In this document: one piece after another, positions 1 through 6,889 of the stretch
How the letters are laid out: each line of letters begins with the position of its first letter
Position numbering within the stretch: the stretch's first letter is position 1
Notes under the pieces: model-generated
Seen by the model: only the letters and a program-made list of their open reading frames with translations
What the model was told of the DNA's origin: nothing
The model's database searches: none
Translations under genes and position numbers: made by a program
Assembly (NCBI GenBank): GCA_030616505.1
Contig: JAUWXD010000002.1
Location: 1-12,018 of the forward strand
Length of the DNA stretch: 12,018 bases
Direction: 5' to 3'
DNA from: Hadesarchaea archaeon
GTDB lineage: Archaea; Hadarchaeota; Hadarchaeia; Hadarchaeales; Hadarchaeaceae

Positions 1-134
1 AAAAAGCACGACTATGTGCATTTTTCTATCATTTTGTGGTTCGTAAATGAGCTTCAAATTCTTGTTCACAAAACTCCCTCCATAAGATTTTCTTGTTACA
101 CCTATAATCATTACGAGTTTTACTCACATTGCAT
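1..134. other. A+T-rich window edge without a convincing gene
   Basis: No recognisable protein is encoded here. Three frames stay open across it. The plus frame starting at base 1 is open to a TAG at 136-138. A minus frame starting with ATG at 111-109 is open to the window edge (37 codons, beginning MIIGVTRKSYGG). A second minus frame runs from inside the operators to a stop near 29. The open-ended minus frame looks the most protein-like and would make the operator region a divergent promoter. It has only a GTGAG motif 11 bases upstream, and the predicted product matches nothing I know. More sequence to the left is needed to choose. Confidence 0.3.
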
Positions 135-138
135 ATAG

Positions 139-156
139 TTGTTATAAATATAACAA
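139..156. promoter_or_regulatory. Palindromic operator, copy 1
   Basis: This is a perfect inverted repeat, TTGTTATA-AA-TATAACAA, with 8-base arms and a 2-base centre. It lies inside a 22-base exact direct repeat (135-156 and 170-191). Its centre (147.5) is about 16 bases upstream of the TTTATAG box at 161-167, so a bound dimer would cover the side where TFB contacts DNA. The site itself contains a TATA-like core in both directions and could serve a minus-strand gene. It differs from the CTAAC-N5-GTTAG heat-shock motif described in Archaeoglobus. Confidence 0.8.
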
Positions 157-160
157 AACC

Positions 161-167
161 TTTATAG
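161..167 (+). promoter_or_regulatory. TATA-like box of the 91-residue/hsp20/cdc48 cluster
   Basis: The sequence TTTATAG sits between the two operators. The same TTTATAG string is read on the minus strand at two other promoters here (4486-4493 and 11035-11042). A start site about 25 bases downstream would fall near 190, leaving a leader of about 15 bases with GTGAG (192-196) as the ribosome site before ATG 205. No comparable box is visible in front of hsp20 or cdc48 at the expected distance, so this is probably the promoter for all three genes. Confidence 0.6.
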
Positions 168-173
168 GAATAG

Positions 174-191
174 TTGTTATAAATATAACAA
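174..191. promoter_or_regulatory. Palindromic operator, copy 2
   Basis: This is identical to copy 1, with centre-to-centre spacing of 35 bases, about 3.3 helical turns. It ends just at the predicted transcription start and 13 bases before the ATG at 205. A regulator bound here would block RNA polymerase loading, and together with copy 1 it would close the TATA box in between. Confidence 0.8.
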
Positions 192-204
192 GTGAGCAAA
201 AAAC

Positions 205-480
205 ATGTCAAAGATTTTGATTATCTGGGACGTGAAGTCGCGAGGGTCGCCCGCGACGCTATTCTACCGGGCACTCTCCGGCTATGACTATAAAACAAAA
301 GCTGGGCGGAGTCACTCGCCAGGAATCCTCGACGAGCTGCCAGAAGACGTCTGGGATTTTATAAACCGGAGCACCCTCTTAATTGAAGAGGAGTACGCCA
401 AACTTGTCGAAAAAATATTTAAGGAGTTTAATGAGCATTTGGATTGGTACAAGTTTGTAGTTGAGAGTGAGGGAAGGTAA
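205..480 (+). CDS. Unrecognised 91-residue protein, first gene of the hsp20-cdc48 cluster
   Basis: I do not recognise the family. The 91-residue product starts with a hydrophobic strand, KILIIWDV (residues 3-10). A basic, glycine-rich middle follows (about 22-40), then LDELPEDVWDFI (42-53), a second strand STLLIEEE (56-63), a charged helix (64-78) and a final strand WYKFVVE (81-87). This order could be a small ferredoxin-like alpha/beta fold of the size of Cas2 or VapD proteins. That is a guess from the pattern; there are no cas genes nearby. The ATG has GTGAG eight bases upstream. Only 28 bases separate it from hsp20, so the genes are probably co-transcribed from the operator-controlled promoter. 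It may act in the stress response or regulate its own operon, but no helix-turn-helix is obvious. Confidence 0.8.
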   Translation: MSKILIIWDVKSRGSPATLFYRALSGYDYKTKAGRSHSPGILDELPEDVWDFINRSTLLIEEEYAKLVEKIFKEFNEHLDWYKFVVESEGR

Positions 481-508
481 ATAAAACAAAAGTAGTAGGT
501 GTATAACG

Positions 509-1174
509 ATGAGCAAGAAAAAACGAACGCCATTTGGTTGGTTCTCTCCCGACGATGAGGACTGGTTTGAAACGTTATTTTCCCACCTATTCGGAGAGAT
601 AGAAAAAGAGCGGGAAGAGTTATTTAGAGAACCAGAAAAAATGCGGGAACTATGGCGGATGGCTGAAAAACCAAGTAAGGACAAACATGAAAGTGGGTTA
701 TCTTTTAAACTTTTTTCTGATGGGATACACCCGCCCAGGATAGAAGTAAGTCGTCTAGGTCCAAAAGGATGGGAACCTGTACAGAAAGAAATCCGAGGAG
801 TACCGCTTATAAAAGAAACAAAACAACCTGTTAAACTCCCCAGTAGGCTTTATCCAGCACCCCAAGGGAAACCCGCAGGTATAATGAAAGCACCTATAAA
901 GTATGAAGAAGCTCCGTATACCTACAATATAGATATTAACCAAATAACGATAGAACTAAAAGTAAGCGGTGTGGAAAAAGAAGAAAACATAGAACTGCAA
1001 TTTTATCCGGAATCCCTGGAAATAAAAGCGATGACACCCAAAACGAAAAAAGGATATTTTGCTGTGTTAAAAATACCGGCCCAGATTGACCCAGAAAGTA
1101 CAGAAATTAAGATAGAAAAAGATAAAGTTGTGATAAGAATACCAAGAAAACATGGAGTGTCTCAAGTTGAGTAG
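509..1174 (+). CDS. Hsp20/p23-like small heat-shock protein with long N-terminal region
   Basis: This is a 221-residue protein whose last 85 residues form an alpha-crystallin/CS-like beta domain (about 137-213). The signature stretch LKIPAQIDPESTEIKIEKDK at 187-206 is followed by VVIRIPRK. Small heat-shock proteins hold unfolding proteins in soluble form for refolding or disposal. The N-terminal 130 residues are unusual: an acidic, aromatic stretch (14-30), a strongly charged helix (29-55) and a proline-rich linker (100-135). The segment between the two central strands (about 173-183) is too short for the usual beta-6 dimerisation loop, and the tail VSQVE has no I-x-I motif, so a p23-like role is possible. 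AGGTG (497-501) precedes the ATG. The codons are A+T-rich (AAA, ATA, AGA) compared with later genes. It lies 26 bases before cdc48, which suggests they work together. Confidence 0.85.
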   Translation: MSKKKRTPFGWFSPDDEDWFETLFSHLFGEIEKEREELFREPEKMRELWRMAEKPSKDKHESGLSFKLFSDGIHPPRIEVSRLGPKGWEPVQKEIRGVPLIKETKQPVKLPSRLYPAPQGKPAGIMKAPIKYEEAPYTYNIDINQITIELKVSGVEKEENIELQFYPESLEIKAMTPKTKKGYFAVLKIPAQIDPESTEIKIEKDKVVIRIPRKHGVSQVE

Positions 1175-1200
1175 TGATGAGCTTCATTAAACGTGATTAA

Positions 1201-3420
1201 ATGACGAAAGAAGAGCTAAAACTCACTGTGGCGAGTAACCCGTACCAAGCATACGTTAACAGAGGGCTTGCGTTGATTAATGAAGAAATCATGAACGGGC
1301 TTGGCATTAGTCCGGGAGATGTGATAAAGATAATCGGTGTTAGATCTACTGGAGCGATTGCGGTTAGTGGGCCTCCTGAAGATAGCGGCTTGAAGATACT
1401 TCGTGTTGATGGTCTTATCCGTCACAATACGGGTACTTCGATAGGTGAAAAGGTTACTGTGAGCAAAGCTATAGTAAAAGAGGCAGTGCAAGTTACCCTC
1501 GCTGGGGGTGATTCACGCGTCAGTGACGTTGCAAAACGAAATTTGATTGGTAGACCTCTAGTAAAAGGAGATGTAATTGCTCCGATACCGCTAGAAGAAC
1601 CAGCTCTCTTTGGTACCAATTCTTTTTTTGCTCAGATTTTTGGTGAAATGGGTCCGTATGGGCTGGGAGAGGTAAAACTCAGAGTTACAAATACAGTCCC
1701 TGATGGAATTGCTACAGTCACTGAGTTTACCAAAGTTCGTGTGGTGCCTGAAGAAATAAAAATGATCACTTACGAGGACATCGGGGGGCTTAAGGAGGAA
1801 CTACAGCGCGTTCGCGAAATGATCGAACTCCCGCTGAGGCACCCTGAGGTTTTTGACCGCCTTGGAATAGAGCCCCCAAAGGGAGTATTGTTACATGGCC
1901 CGCCCGGTACTGGGAAAACGTTGATAGCGAGAGCCGTGGCTAACGAGTCGAGAGCTTATTTCATCGATATCGCTGGTCCAGAGGTTATGTCGAAGTGGTA
2001 CGGGGAAAGCGAGGCCAAGCTACGGGAGAAATTCAAAGAAGCTGAACAGAATGCCCCCTCAATTATATTTATCGACGAGTTAGATGCAATCGCGCCCAAG
2101 CGTGAGGAGGTAACAGGGGAAGTCGAGCGACGAGTGGTGGCGCAGCTATGTTCCGTGCTTGACGGTCTGAAGGCCCGCGGTAAGGTCATAGTCATCGGGG
2201 CGACCAACCGTCCCAACGCATTGGACCCAGCTATCCGCCGCCCGGGCCGCTTCGACCGCGAGATAGAGCTCGGTGTTCCGGACCGCGACGGGCGCAAGGA
2301 AATCTTACAGATCCACACCAGGGGAATGCCGCTTGCGAAGGATGTTGACCTCAATCACTACGCGGGCATCACGCACGGCTTCGTCGGCGCGGACCTCGAG
2401 GCTTTGGCAAAGGAGGCAGCAATGAGCGCTCTGCGAGGCATTCTCCCTGAGATAAAACTCGAGGAAAAAATCATCCCGCCCGAGGTGCTTGAGAAGTTGC
2501 AGGTGACGAAGGAAGACTTTGACAACGCGCTGAGAATAACCGAACCCTCGGCGATGCGTGAAGTTTTGATCGAGGTTCCCAATGTGCACTGGGACGATGT
2601 GGGTGGATTAGAGCGGGCAAAACAGGGGCTAATTGAGGCTGTCGAATGGCCACTGACGCATCCAGATGCTTTCAAACGCATTGGTATAGAACCCCCACAC
2701 GGTATTCTTCTATACGGTCCGCCAGGTACAGGTAAAACCCTGCTTGCAAGAGCGGTGGCAACTGAGAGCGAGGCGAACTTCATCTCGATTAAGGGGCCCC
2801 AGCTCCTGAGCAAATGGGTGGGAGAGTCCGAGAAAGGCGTGAGAGAAACATTTCGCAAAGCCAAGATGGCAGCCCCTACGATAATTTTCTTCGACGAGAT
2901 TGATGCGCTAGTGCCCCGGCGCGGCTTAGGGTTTGGGGACACCAACGTGACTGGGCGCGTGATAAGTCAGTTACTGACAGAACTCGATGGACTAGAAAAA
3001 CTTGAAAATGTCGTTGTTATTGGCGCTACAAACCGTCCCGATTTGATAGACCCTGCGTTACTACGTCCAGGGCGCTTCGACAGGCTAGTATTGGTCCCAG
3101 CCCCCGATGAGAAAGCTCGCTTGGAAATACTGAAGATTCACGCGAAAAATATGCCGCTCGCTAAGGATGTTGATTTCAAGTTGCTCGCTAAGGAAACTGA
3201 AGGGTATTCGGGCTCAGACATCACCGCCCTATGCCGCGAGGCCGCGATGCTTGTGCTACGCAGGGACATAAAGGGTAAAGAAGTCAAGATGCAGCACTTC
3301 CGTGAGGCGATGAAGGGAATCAATCCCTCCTTGACATCAGAAACAATCGAATCGTATGAAACTTTTGCCGAAAGAAAAAGCAATCACATACCGAAAGAAG
3401 CGACCGGAATGCACTACTAA
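1201..3420 (+). CDS. cdc48: Cdc48/VAT-type double AAA+ ATPase
   Basis: This 739-residue cytoplasmic unfoldase is full length for archaeal Cdc48 (VAT, the p97/VCP relative). It pulls substrate proteins through a hexameric ring and is thought to feed the 20S proteasome. The N domain covers about 5-180. D1 has Walker A GPPGTGKT (233-240), Walker B with D292/E293, pore loop KWYGESE and arginine fingers R350 and R353 in GRFDR. D2 has a second GPPGTGKT (506-513), D565/E566 and pore loop KWVGESE. Both ATPase sites look intact and there is no intein. The C-terminus ends GMHY, with tyrosine last, so the penultimate-Tyr HbYX proteasome-docking motif is not canonical. ATG 1201 follows GTGA (1193-1196) and lies 26 bases after hsp20. 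No promoter is seen just upstream, so it is probably in the operon starting at 205. Confidence 0.96.
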   Translation: MTKEELKLTVASNPYQAYVNRGLALINEEIMNGLGISPGDVIKIIGVRSTGAIAVSGPPEDSGLKILRVDGLIRHNTGTSIGEKVTVSKAIVKEAVQVTLAGGDSRVSDVAKRNLIGRPLVKGDVIAPIPLEEPALFGTNSFFAQIFGEMGPYGLGEVKLRVTNTVPDGIATVTEFTKVRVVPEEIKMITYEDIGGLKEELQRVREMIELPLRHPEVFDRLGIEPPKGVLLHGPPGTGKTLIARAVANESRAYFIDIAGPEVMSKWYGESEAKLREKFKEAEQNAPSIIFIDELDAIAPKREEVTGEVERRVVAQLCSVLDGLKARGKVIVIGATNRPNALDPAIRRPGRFDREIELGVPDRDGRKEILQIHTRGMPLAKDVDLNHYAGITHGFVGADLEALAKEAAMSALRGILPEIKLEEKIIPPEVLEKLQVTKEDFDNALRITEPSAMREVLIEVPNVHWDDVGGLERAKQGLIEAVEWPLTHPDAFKRIGIEPPHGILLYGPPGTGKTLLARAVATESEANFISIKGPQLLSKWVGESEKGVRETFRKAKMAAPTIIFFDEIDALVPRRGLGFGDTNVTGRVISQLLTELDGLEKLENVVVIGATNRPDLIDPALLRPGRFDRLVLVPAPDEKARLEILKIHAKNMPLAKDVDFKLLAKETEGYSGSDITALCREAAMLVLRRDIKGKEVKMQHFREAMKGINPSLTSETIESYETFAERKSNHIPKEATGMHY

Positions 3421-3421
3421 G

Positions 3422-3456
3422 CTTTTTAAGTTTGAGCTCCAAGTTAAGGCGGAGGT
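3422..3456 (+). promoter_or_regulatory. Promoter and SD of the PRC-barrel gene
   Basis: A TATA-like CTTTTTAAG (3422-3430) is centred 37 bases before the TTG start. A start site about 25 bases further on would lie at about 3451, exactly where GGAGGT (3451-3456) begins. The SD therefore decides for the TTG at 3463 (6-base spacing) over the out-of-frame ATG at 3458, which runs into a stop after 13 codons. The same T-run could also end cdc48 transcripts. Confidence 0.5.
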
Positions 3457-3462
3457 CATGAC

Positions 3463-3756
3463 TTGGCGCAGGTCCGCTCAAGCAAGCTTCGGTCGATAGG
3501 AATCATCTCCGACCGTGGACTACAGCTAGGCAGGCTAAACGACATACTGTTTGATGAGAAGGACGGTAAAATTCATTCCCTTGTGGTCAGACCATTTTCA
3601 AAAGACACATTTGAAGGCGTGCCTCGTGATTCGGGTGGGAACGCATTAATCCCCTTCAGCGCTGTTATGTCAATCCGCGATTTCATCGTGGTTAATGAGC
3701 GTGTTTTGGCAATCCAACAGCTGAAAGCGCAGCCCAGCCTCACACCACGTATCTAG
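3463..3756 (+). CDS. PRC-barrel domain protein, CdpB-like
   Basis: This 97-residue protein is essentially one PRC-barrel. The beta strands are visible at SIGIISDRGLQLGRLNDILF (11-30), KIHSLVVRP (36-44) and LIPFSAVMSIRDFIVVN (62-78). Stand-alone archaeal PRC-barrel proteins of this size include the CdpB proteins that tie FtsZ rings to membrane partners in haloarchaea; other PRC barrels bind RNA-processing factors. The form IPxSxVxxxxDFIVV resembles the CdpB type, but this is family-level inference and no FtsZ gene is in the window. The TTG start is chosen because a full GGAGGT lies six bases upstream. It sits 42 bases after cdc48 with its own TATA-like box, so independent expression is likely. 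The 3' end faces the metallophosphoesterase gene with only 13 bases between. Confidence 0.85.
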   Translation: MAQVRSSKLRSIGIISDRGLQLGRLNDILFDEKDGKIHSLVVRPFSKDTFEGVPRDSGGNALIPFSAVMSIRDFIVVNERVLAIQQLKAQPSLTPRI

Positions 3757-3769
3757 ACTTTCGCCTATC

Positions 3770-4453
3770 CTACCATCCGCGGAATAGCCTTGATGCCAGT
3801 TCTTCAGGTAATCCTGCCGCCTTTATTTTTTTGGCTGTGTCCTCGATATCGTACTCCACTCGCCTGTGACTAACCTCAATCTCCTTGCCCAATGTCAGAA
3901 TCACATAGCTGGCTCTGGGGTCGCGATCTCGGGGTTGTCCTACACCGCCAGGGTTGACGATGAGTTTCCCCATTATCATACGCTTCATGGGAATATGGGT
4001 ATGGCCCAGCGCTATAATCTCTGCATCCACGCCCTCCACAATCTTGGCGAGCTCGCGATTTGGACAGTCGGGAAAAACGTATTCATTAATCGGGTCTCGA
4101 GGGCTCCCATGCACCACATAAAGCTTCTGTTTCTGGGCGAGCTTGAGATGAGTGGGACGGTCTGACAAAAATTTTAGGTTCTCCTCACTCAGATTATCAG
4201 CAGTCCAGAGCGCTGCTTGGGCTGCACGTTGATTGAAGCCCCTTACATCACGAGTTACAGTTGCATGATCATGATTCCCCATCACTGCTTGGATGCGCTT
4301 TGACCTCACAAGATTTATCACCTCGTTTGGCTCGGCCGCATAACCCACGAGGTCACCGATGCAGATAATTCGATCAACGCGTGGCATGTCGTCGATCACT
4401 GCTTTGAAAGCAGAGAGATTTGAATGAATATCGGCAATTAACCCAATTTTCAT
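3770..4453 (-). CDS. YfcE/MJ0936-like metallophosphoesterase
   Basis: This is a 227-residue calcineurin-like phosphoesterase with all metal-binding motifs: DIH (D8, H10), GDLVGY (D34), GNHD (N60, H61), VVHGSP (H115) and GHTH (H151, H153). These enzymes use two metal ions to cleave phosphomono- or diesters. The subfamily with GDxVGYxxxPNEVI is widespread in archaea, and its natural substrate is not settled. The ATG at 4453 is preferred over an in-frame TTG 18 bases upstream, because GGTGGGG (4464-4458) lies just before it and the protein then begins MKIGLIADIH, as is usual in the family. It is divergent from the MinD-like gene and may share its TATA box. Confidence 0.9.
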   Translation of the reverse strand: MKIGLIADIHSNLSAFKAVIDDMPRVDRIICIGDLVGYAAEPNEVINLVRSKRIQAVMGNHDHATVTRDVRGFNQRAAQAALWTADNLSEENLKFLSDRPTHLKLAQKQKLYVVHGSPRDPINEYVFPDCPNRELAKIVEGVDAEIIALGHTHIPMKRMIMGKLIVNPGGVGQPRDRDPRASYVILTLGKEIEVSHRRVEYDIEDTAKKIKAAGLPEELASRLFRGW

Positions 4454-4485
4454 CTGTCCCCACCCAGGCAAACATAATTATTTGG

Positions 4486-4493
4486 CTATAAAA
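4486..4493. promoter_or_regulatory. Possibly shared TATA box between divergent genes
   Basis: CTATAAAA on the plus strand, read TTTTATAG on the minus strand, is centred at 4489.5. On the minus strand this is 36.5 bases before the phosphoesterase ATG, with a predicted start near 4464 where its SD begins. On the plus strand it is 24.5 bases before the MinD ATG, which would give a leaderless transcript. A second plus-strand candidate, ATAATTAT at about 4474-4481, is centred some 37 bases before that ATG and would give a short leader with only a weak GGA. Confidence 0.5.
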
Positions 4494-4513
4494 CTAAATC
4501 ATTTTGGACTTAA

Positions 4514-5233
4514 ATGGCACGCAAAATCGTATTCGCGTCGAGCAAAGGGGGCACGGGCAAGACCACGGTGGTTGCGAACCTCGGCGTAGCGATGGCTCAG
4601 CTTGGGCAGAAAGTGGTGCTCCTGGACGCAGATATAATGATGGCAAATCTTGGACTCATGCTGGGCCTAGAAGAACAAAAGACAACTCTACATGATGTGC
4701 TGGCAGGCGGGGCCAAGCTCTCTGAGGCTATTTCTGACGGTCCCGAAGGAGTAAAGGTTGTACCTGCAGGTATATCGCTGGAAGGAATACAACGAGCGAA
4801 GCTTGAGCGTCTCAAAAAGGTGGTTAACGATTTGGCTAAAAAGTTCAAATTTATATTAATCGACTCTCCACTTGGGTTGGACCGCGACGCTATTACTGCC
4901 ATGACGACAGCGGAAGAGGCTGTCATCGTAGTCACGCCGGATATCATTTCCCTATCAAACGCTTTCAAAACGAAGCTTATCGCGGAGCGGTTGAATGTGA
5001 GACCAATTGGTGCAATCGTTACGCGAGCTACGGGTAAAGATGTTGACATCCCAACCGAGGGAATCAAATCAACGCTGGAGCTGTCGGTGTTGGCGACCAT
5101 TCCTGAAGACCCAGAGATGAGACGCGCCGTGGCATTGGGGGAGCCTGTCGTCACCCACAGCCCAAAATCTCCGTCTGCAAAGAAATTCAAGAAGCTAGCC
5201 GCAGCGTTTGTGAAAGTCAGCGCTGAAGATTGA
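4514..5233 (+). CDS. MinD/ParA-family deviant Walker A ATPase
   Basis: This is a 239-residue ATPase of the SIMIBI class. It has the deviant Walker A KGGTGKTT with signature K11 and K16, the switch aspartate D40 in LLDAD, and IDSP at 116-119. Dimers of these proteins form on ATP binding and position cell structures on membrane or DNA. The C-terminal KKFKKLAAAFVK (223-234) is basic and amphipathic and could touch the membrane, as the MinD tail does, but this is inferred. Archaeal MinD homologues act in placing motility and chemotaxis machinery rather than in a MinCDE oscillator; no MinC or MinE is seen. No clear SD precedes ATG 4514 and a TATA box lies 24.5 bases upstream, so the transcript may be leaderless. 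The end overlaps the convergent phosphatase gene by 17 bases. Confidence 0.92.
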   Translation: MARKIVFASSKGGTGKTTVVANLGVAMAQLGQKVVLLDADIMMANLGLMLGLEEQKTTLHDVLAGGAKLSEAISDGPEGVKVVPAGISLEGIQRAKLERLKKVVNDLAKKFKFILIDSPLGLDRDAITAMTTAEEAVIVVTPDIISLSNAFKTKLIAERLNVRPIGAIVTRATGKDVDIPTEGIKSTLELSVLATIPEDPEMRRAVALGEPVVTHSPKSPSAKKFKKLAAAFVKVSAED

Positions 5234-5906
5234 GGATACTTTCTATAGCTTCGGCGGCGCCTTTTCCATACGGTGAAGTTGTCACATGAGTGCATACACG
5301 CTTAACTTCATCCGTTGAGTTCGCCACAGCAAAACTGAGCCCAGCCACCTGTAACATCTCGATATCATTTGGACCATCACCAATCGCGGCTATTTCGGCT
5401 AAAGGCACTCTACTTATCAACGAGACCTTGCGAAGAGCGTTTCCCTTATTAACCTCTGGGCTCCGGATGTGAATCGCGAACCCAGAATCCACTGCAACGA
5501 GAGAGAATCCTTCACGCTGGAGGACTTTGCGAACCTCCTCGACAGGGATTGTGCGTTCGAGCGTTAGACCTGTGAGACGCGCTCTTGAGCTTCTAGTTTG
5601 CTTCAAAGATCCGAATGTTCGTTCGAGGGCGGCTAGTCCTCGATCAGCCTCCACCCTACCTCCAAGTACATGTTCTTGCCTCGCTGACAAGTCAAATACA
5701 ATTCCGCCATCTTCCACTATCAGAGGCCCCGAGGTGCCCAACATGGTCGCGGCGGCCTCAGCAAATGTTAACACGTTTCCCGTAGCGAGCACTACCGGGA
5801 GGCCCGAGCTTTCAGCTTTTCTGATAGCTTCGACTGCTGCCAAGTCTAACTTTCGGTCTTTGAACGTCAAAGTGCCATCAATATCTACGGCGATAAGCCG
5901 AATCAA
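5217..5906 (-). CDS. pgp: Archaeal phosphoglycolate phosphatase (HAD, Cof type)
   Basis: This 229-residue HAD phosphatase hydrolyses 2-phosphoglycolate to glycolate. It carries motif I DIDGTL (nucleophile D8, acid D10), motif II T42 in TGN, K154 in NKGNAL, and motif IV GDGPND with D177 and D181. The cap between motifs II and III and the length fit the archaeal TA0175-type enzymes. I start it at TTG 5906, giving MIRLIAVDIDGTL, because GGGTGA (5917-5912) lies five bases upstream and family members begin this way; GTG 5915 is the alternative. It begins 13 bases after the radA stop, so it is probably translated from the same mRNA and may remove phosphoglycolate made during DNA end repair. Its 3' end overlaps the MinD-like gene. 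Confidence 0.88.
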   Translation of the reverse strand: MIRLIAVDIDGTLTFKDRKLDLAAVEAIRKAESSGLPVVLATGNVLTFAEAAATMLGTSGPLIVEDGGIVFDLSARQEHVLGGRVEADRGLAALERTFGSLKQTRSSRARLTGLTLERTIPVEEVRKVLQREGFSLVAVDSGFAIHIRSPEVNKGNALRKVSLISRVPLAEIAAIGDGPNDIEMLQVAGLSFAVANSTDEVKRVCTHVTTSPYGKGAAEAIESILNLQR

Positions 5907-5919
5907 ATTTTTCACCCGT

Positions 5920-6867
5920 TCAATCTCTTATTCCTTGCTCGGTGACAGTGAATACGGCTTCTCTCTCAGGGAGGTTTGGGCTGTCAAAAATCCGCGCAAT
6001 CCTTTTCGGTGGCTTGGACTTTCGGAGATAGACGCGGGTCGTGGCCGAGTGAGCGACCACATGCCCTCCAATGGGTCGAGTTGGATCTCCAAAGAAGATA
6101 TCTGGTCTGGCCTGTACTTGGTTCGTCACAAGAACCGCCAAGTCGTGCAAATCTGCTATACGATGTAAGGTCATGAGGTGACGGCTTAGTTTCTGTTGTC
6201 GCTCGGCTAACATCCCCCTGCCTGTGAACTCCGCCCTGAAATGAGAAGTGAGGGAGTCTACCAATATGAGTCGGACGCTACCCTCTTCAATTATTTTTTC
6301 AGCCTTCTCAGGTATCAGGAGTTGCTGATCCGTGTTGTACGACCTTATGTAGTAAATATTATGGAGAACTTTTACTGGGTCCAACGCCATGCCTATCGCC
6401 ATGTCGCGGATTCGCTCGGGTCTGAAAGTGTTCTCGGTGTCGATGTAGATTGCTTTCCCATCTAGCCCTTTTTGTTCGATGGGTAGTTGGACGTTCACAC
6501 AGAGCTGGTGCGCAAGCTGAGTTTTTCCCGACCCGAACTCACCAAACACTTCCGTCACAGCTTGTGTCTCAATGCCTCCCCCGAGCAAATCGTCGAGGCG
6601 TGAGCTACCAGTTGTTATCAGCCCTATTTTTTCCCGACGCTCAAGAACCTTGTCAGCAGTTATGAAAAGACCGATTTCGGCGGCTTCTCGTGCAGTGGCG
6701 ATTATTTTTTTTGCTTGTGTTTCACCAACCTCAGCTGCCTCACGGAGCTCGGCCACCGTAGCTACCGCGAGTGATTCGATTGTGCGGTAACCTACTTCAC
6801 GAAGTTTCTGGGCCGTGGCTTCACCCATCCCTGGTAGGGTTTCGAGTGTCTGTTTTTTCTCGGCCAA
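5920..6867 (-). CDS. radA: DNA repair and recombination protein RadA
   Basis: This 315-residue archaeal Rad51/RecA recombinase forms filaments on single-stranded DNA and carries out strand exchange. An N-terminal helix-hairpin-helix DNA-binding domain covers about 8-66, with [17 protein letters not shown] at 11-27. The linker holds the polymerisation motif FITA (68-71). The core has Walker A GEFGSGKT (109-116), Walker B LILVDS with D204, and the NQVQARPD region that opens loop L2 (249-256). The C-terminus carries the conserved PxREAxF-like segment at 300-306. There is no intein. It starts with TTG, decided by GGAGGT (6878-6873) five bases upstream. The 22-base gap behind the RPA gene points to an operon, which fits since RPA and RadA act on the same single-stranded DNA. 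Confidence 0.97.
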   Translation of the reverse strand: MAEKKQTLETLPGMGEATAQKLREVGYRTIESLAVATVAELREAAEVGETQAKKIIATAREAAEIGLFITADKVLERREKIGLITTGSSRLDDLLGGGIETQAVTEVFGEFGSGKTQLAHQLCVNVQLPIEQKGLDGKAIYIDTENTFRPERIRDMAIGMALDPVKVLHNIYYIRSYNTDQQLLIPEKAEKIIEEGSVRLILVDSLTSHFRAEFTGRGMLAERQQKLSRHLMTLHRIADLHDLAVLVTNQVQARPDIFFGDPTRPIGGHVVAHSATTRVYLRKSKPPKRIARIFDSPNLPEREAVFTVTEQGIRD

Positions 6868-6889
6868 ATTATACCTCCTTTATGATTTT

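Noticed and set aside
135..191. CRISPR-like repeat pair
   Set aside because: There are only two repeats with a 13-base gap, each fully palindromic and placed at a promoter, so operators explain them better.
29..211. Sixty-residue minus-strand frame across the operators
   Set aside because: It starts inside the 91-residue gene, runs through the palindromes and has no ribosome site or family resemblance.
375..391. Hairpin CCTCTT-AATTG-AAGAGG
   Set aside because: It is a six-base stem within the coding part of the 91-residue gene, with no T-run or promoter nearby; probably chance.
2358..2945. 195-residue minus-strand frame inside cdc48
   Set aside because: It is antisense to the conserved D1-D2 region; nothing in the translation resembles a protein family.
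3458..3499. ATG upstream of the PRC-barrel TTG
   Set aside because: It is out of frame, stops after 13 codons and is only one base from the GGAGGT, too close for initiation.
4597..5295. Long minus-strand frame opposite the MinD-like gene
   Set aside because: It is a shadow: serine- and threonine-rich composition, no motifs, and it lies opposite a gene with intact ATPase motifs.
5527..6168. 213-residue plus-strand frame opposite pgp and radA
   Set aside because: It spans the junction of two well-supported genes on the other strand and shows no domain.
5920..6867. Intein in RadA or Cdc48
   Set aside because: Both proteins are of normal length with uninterrupted Walker motifs.
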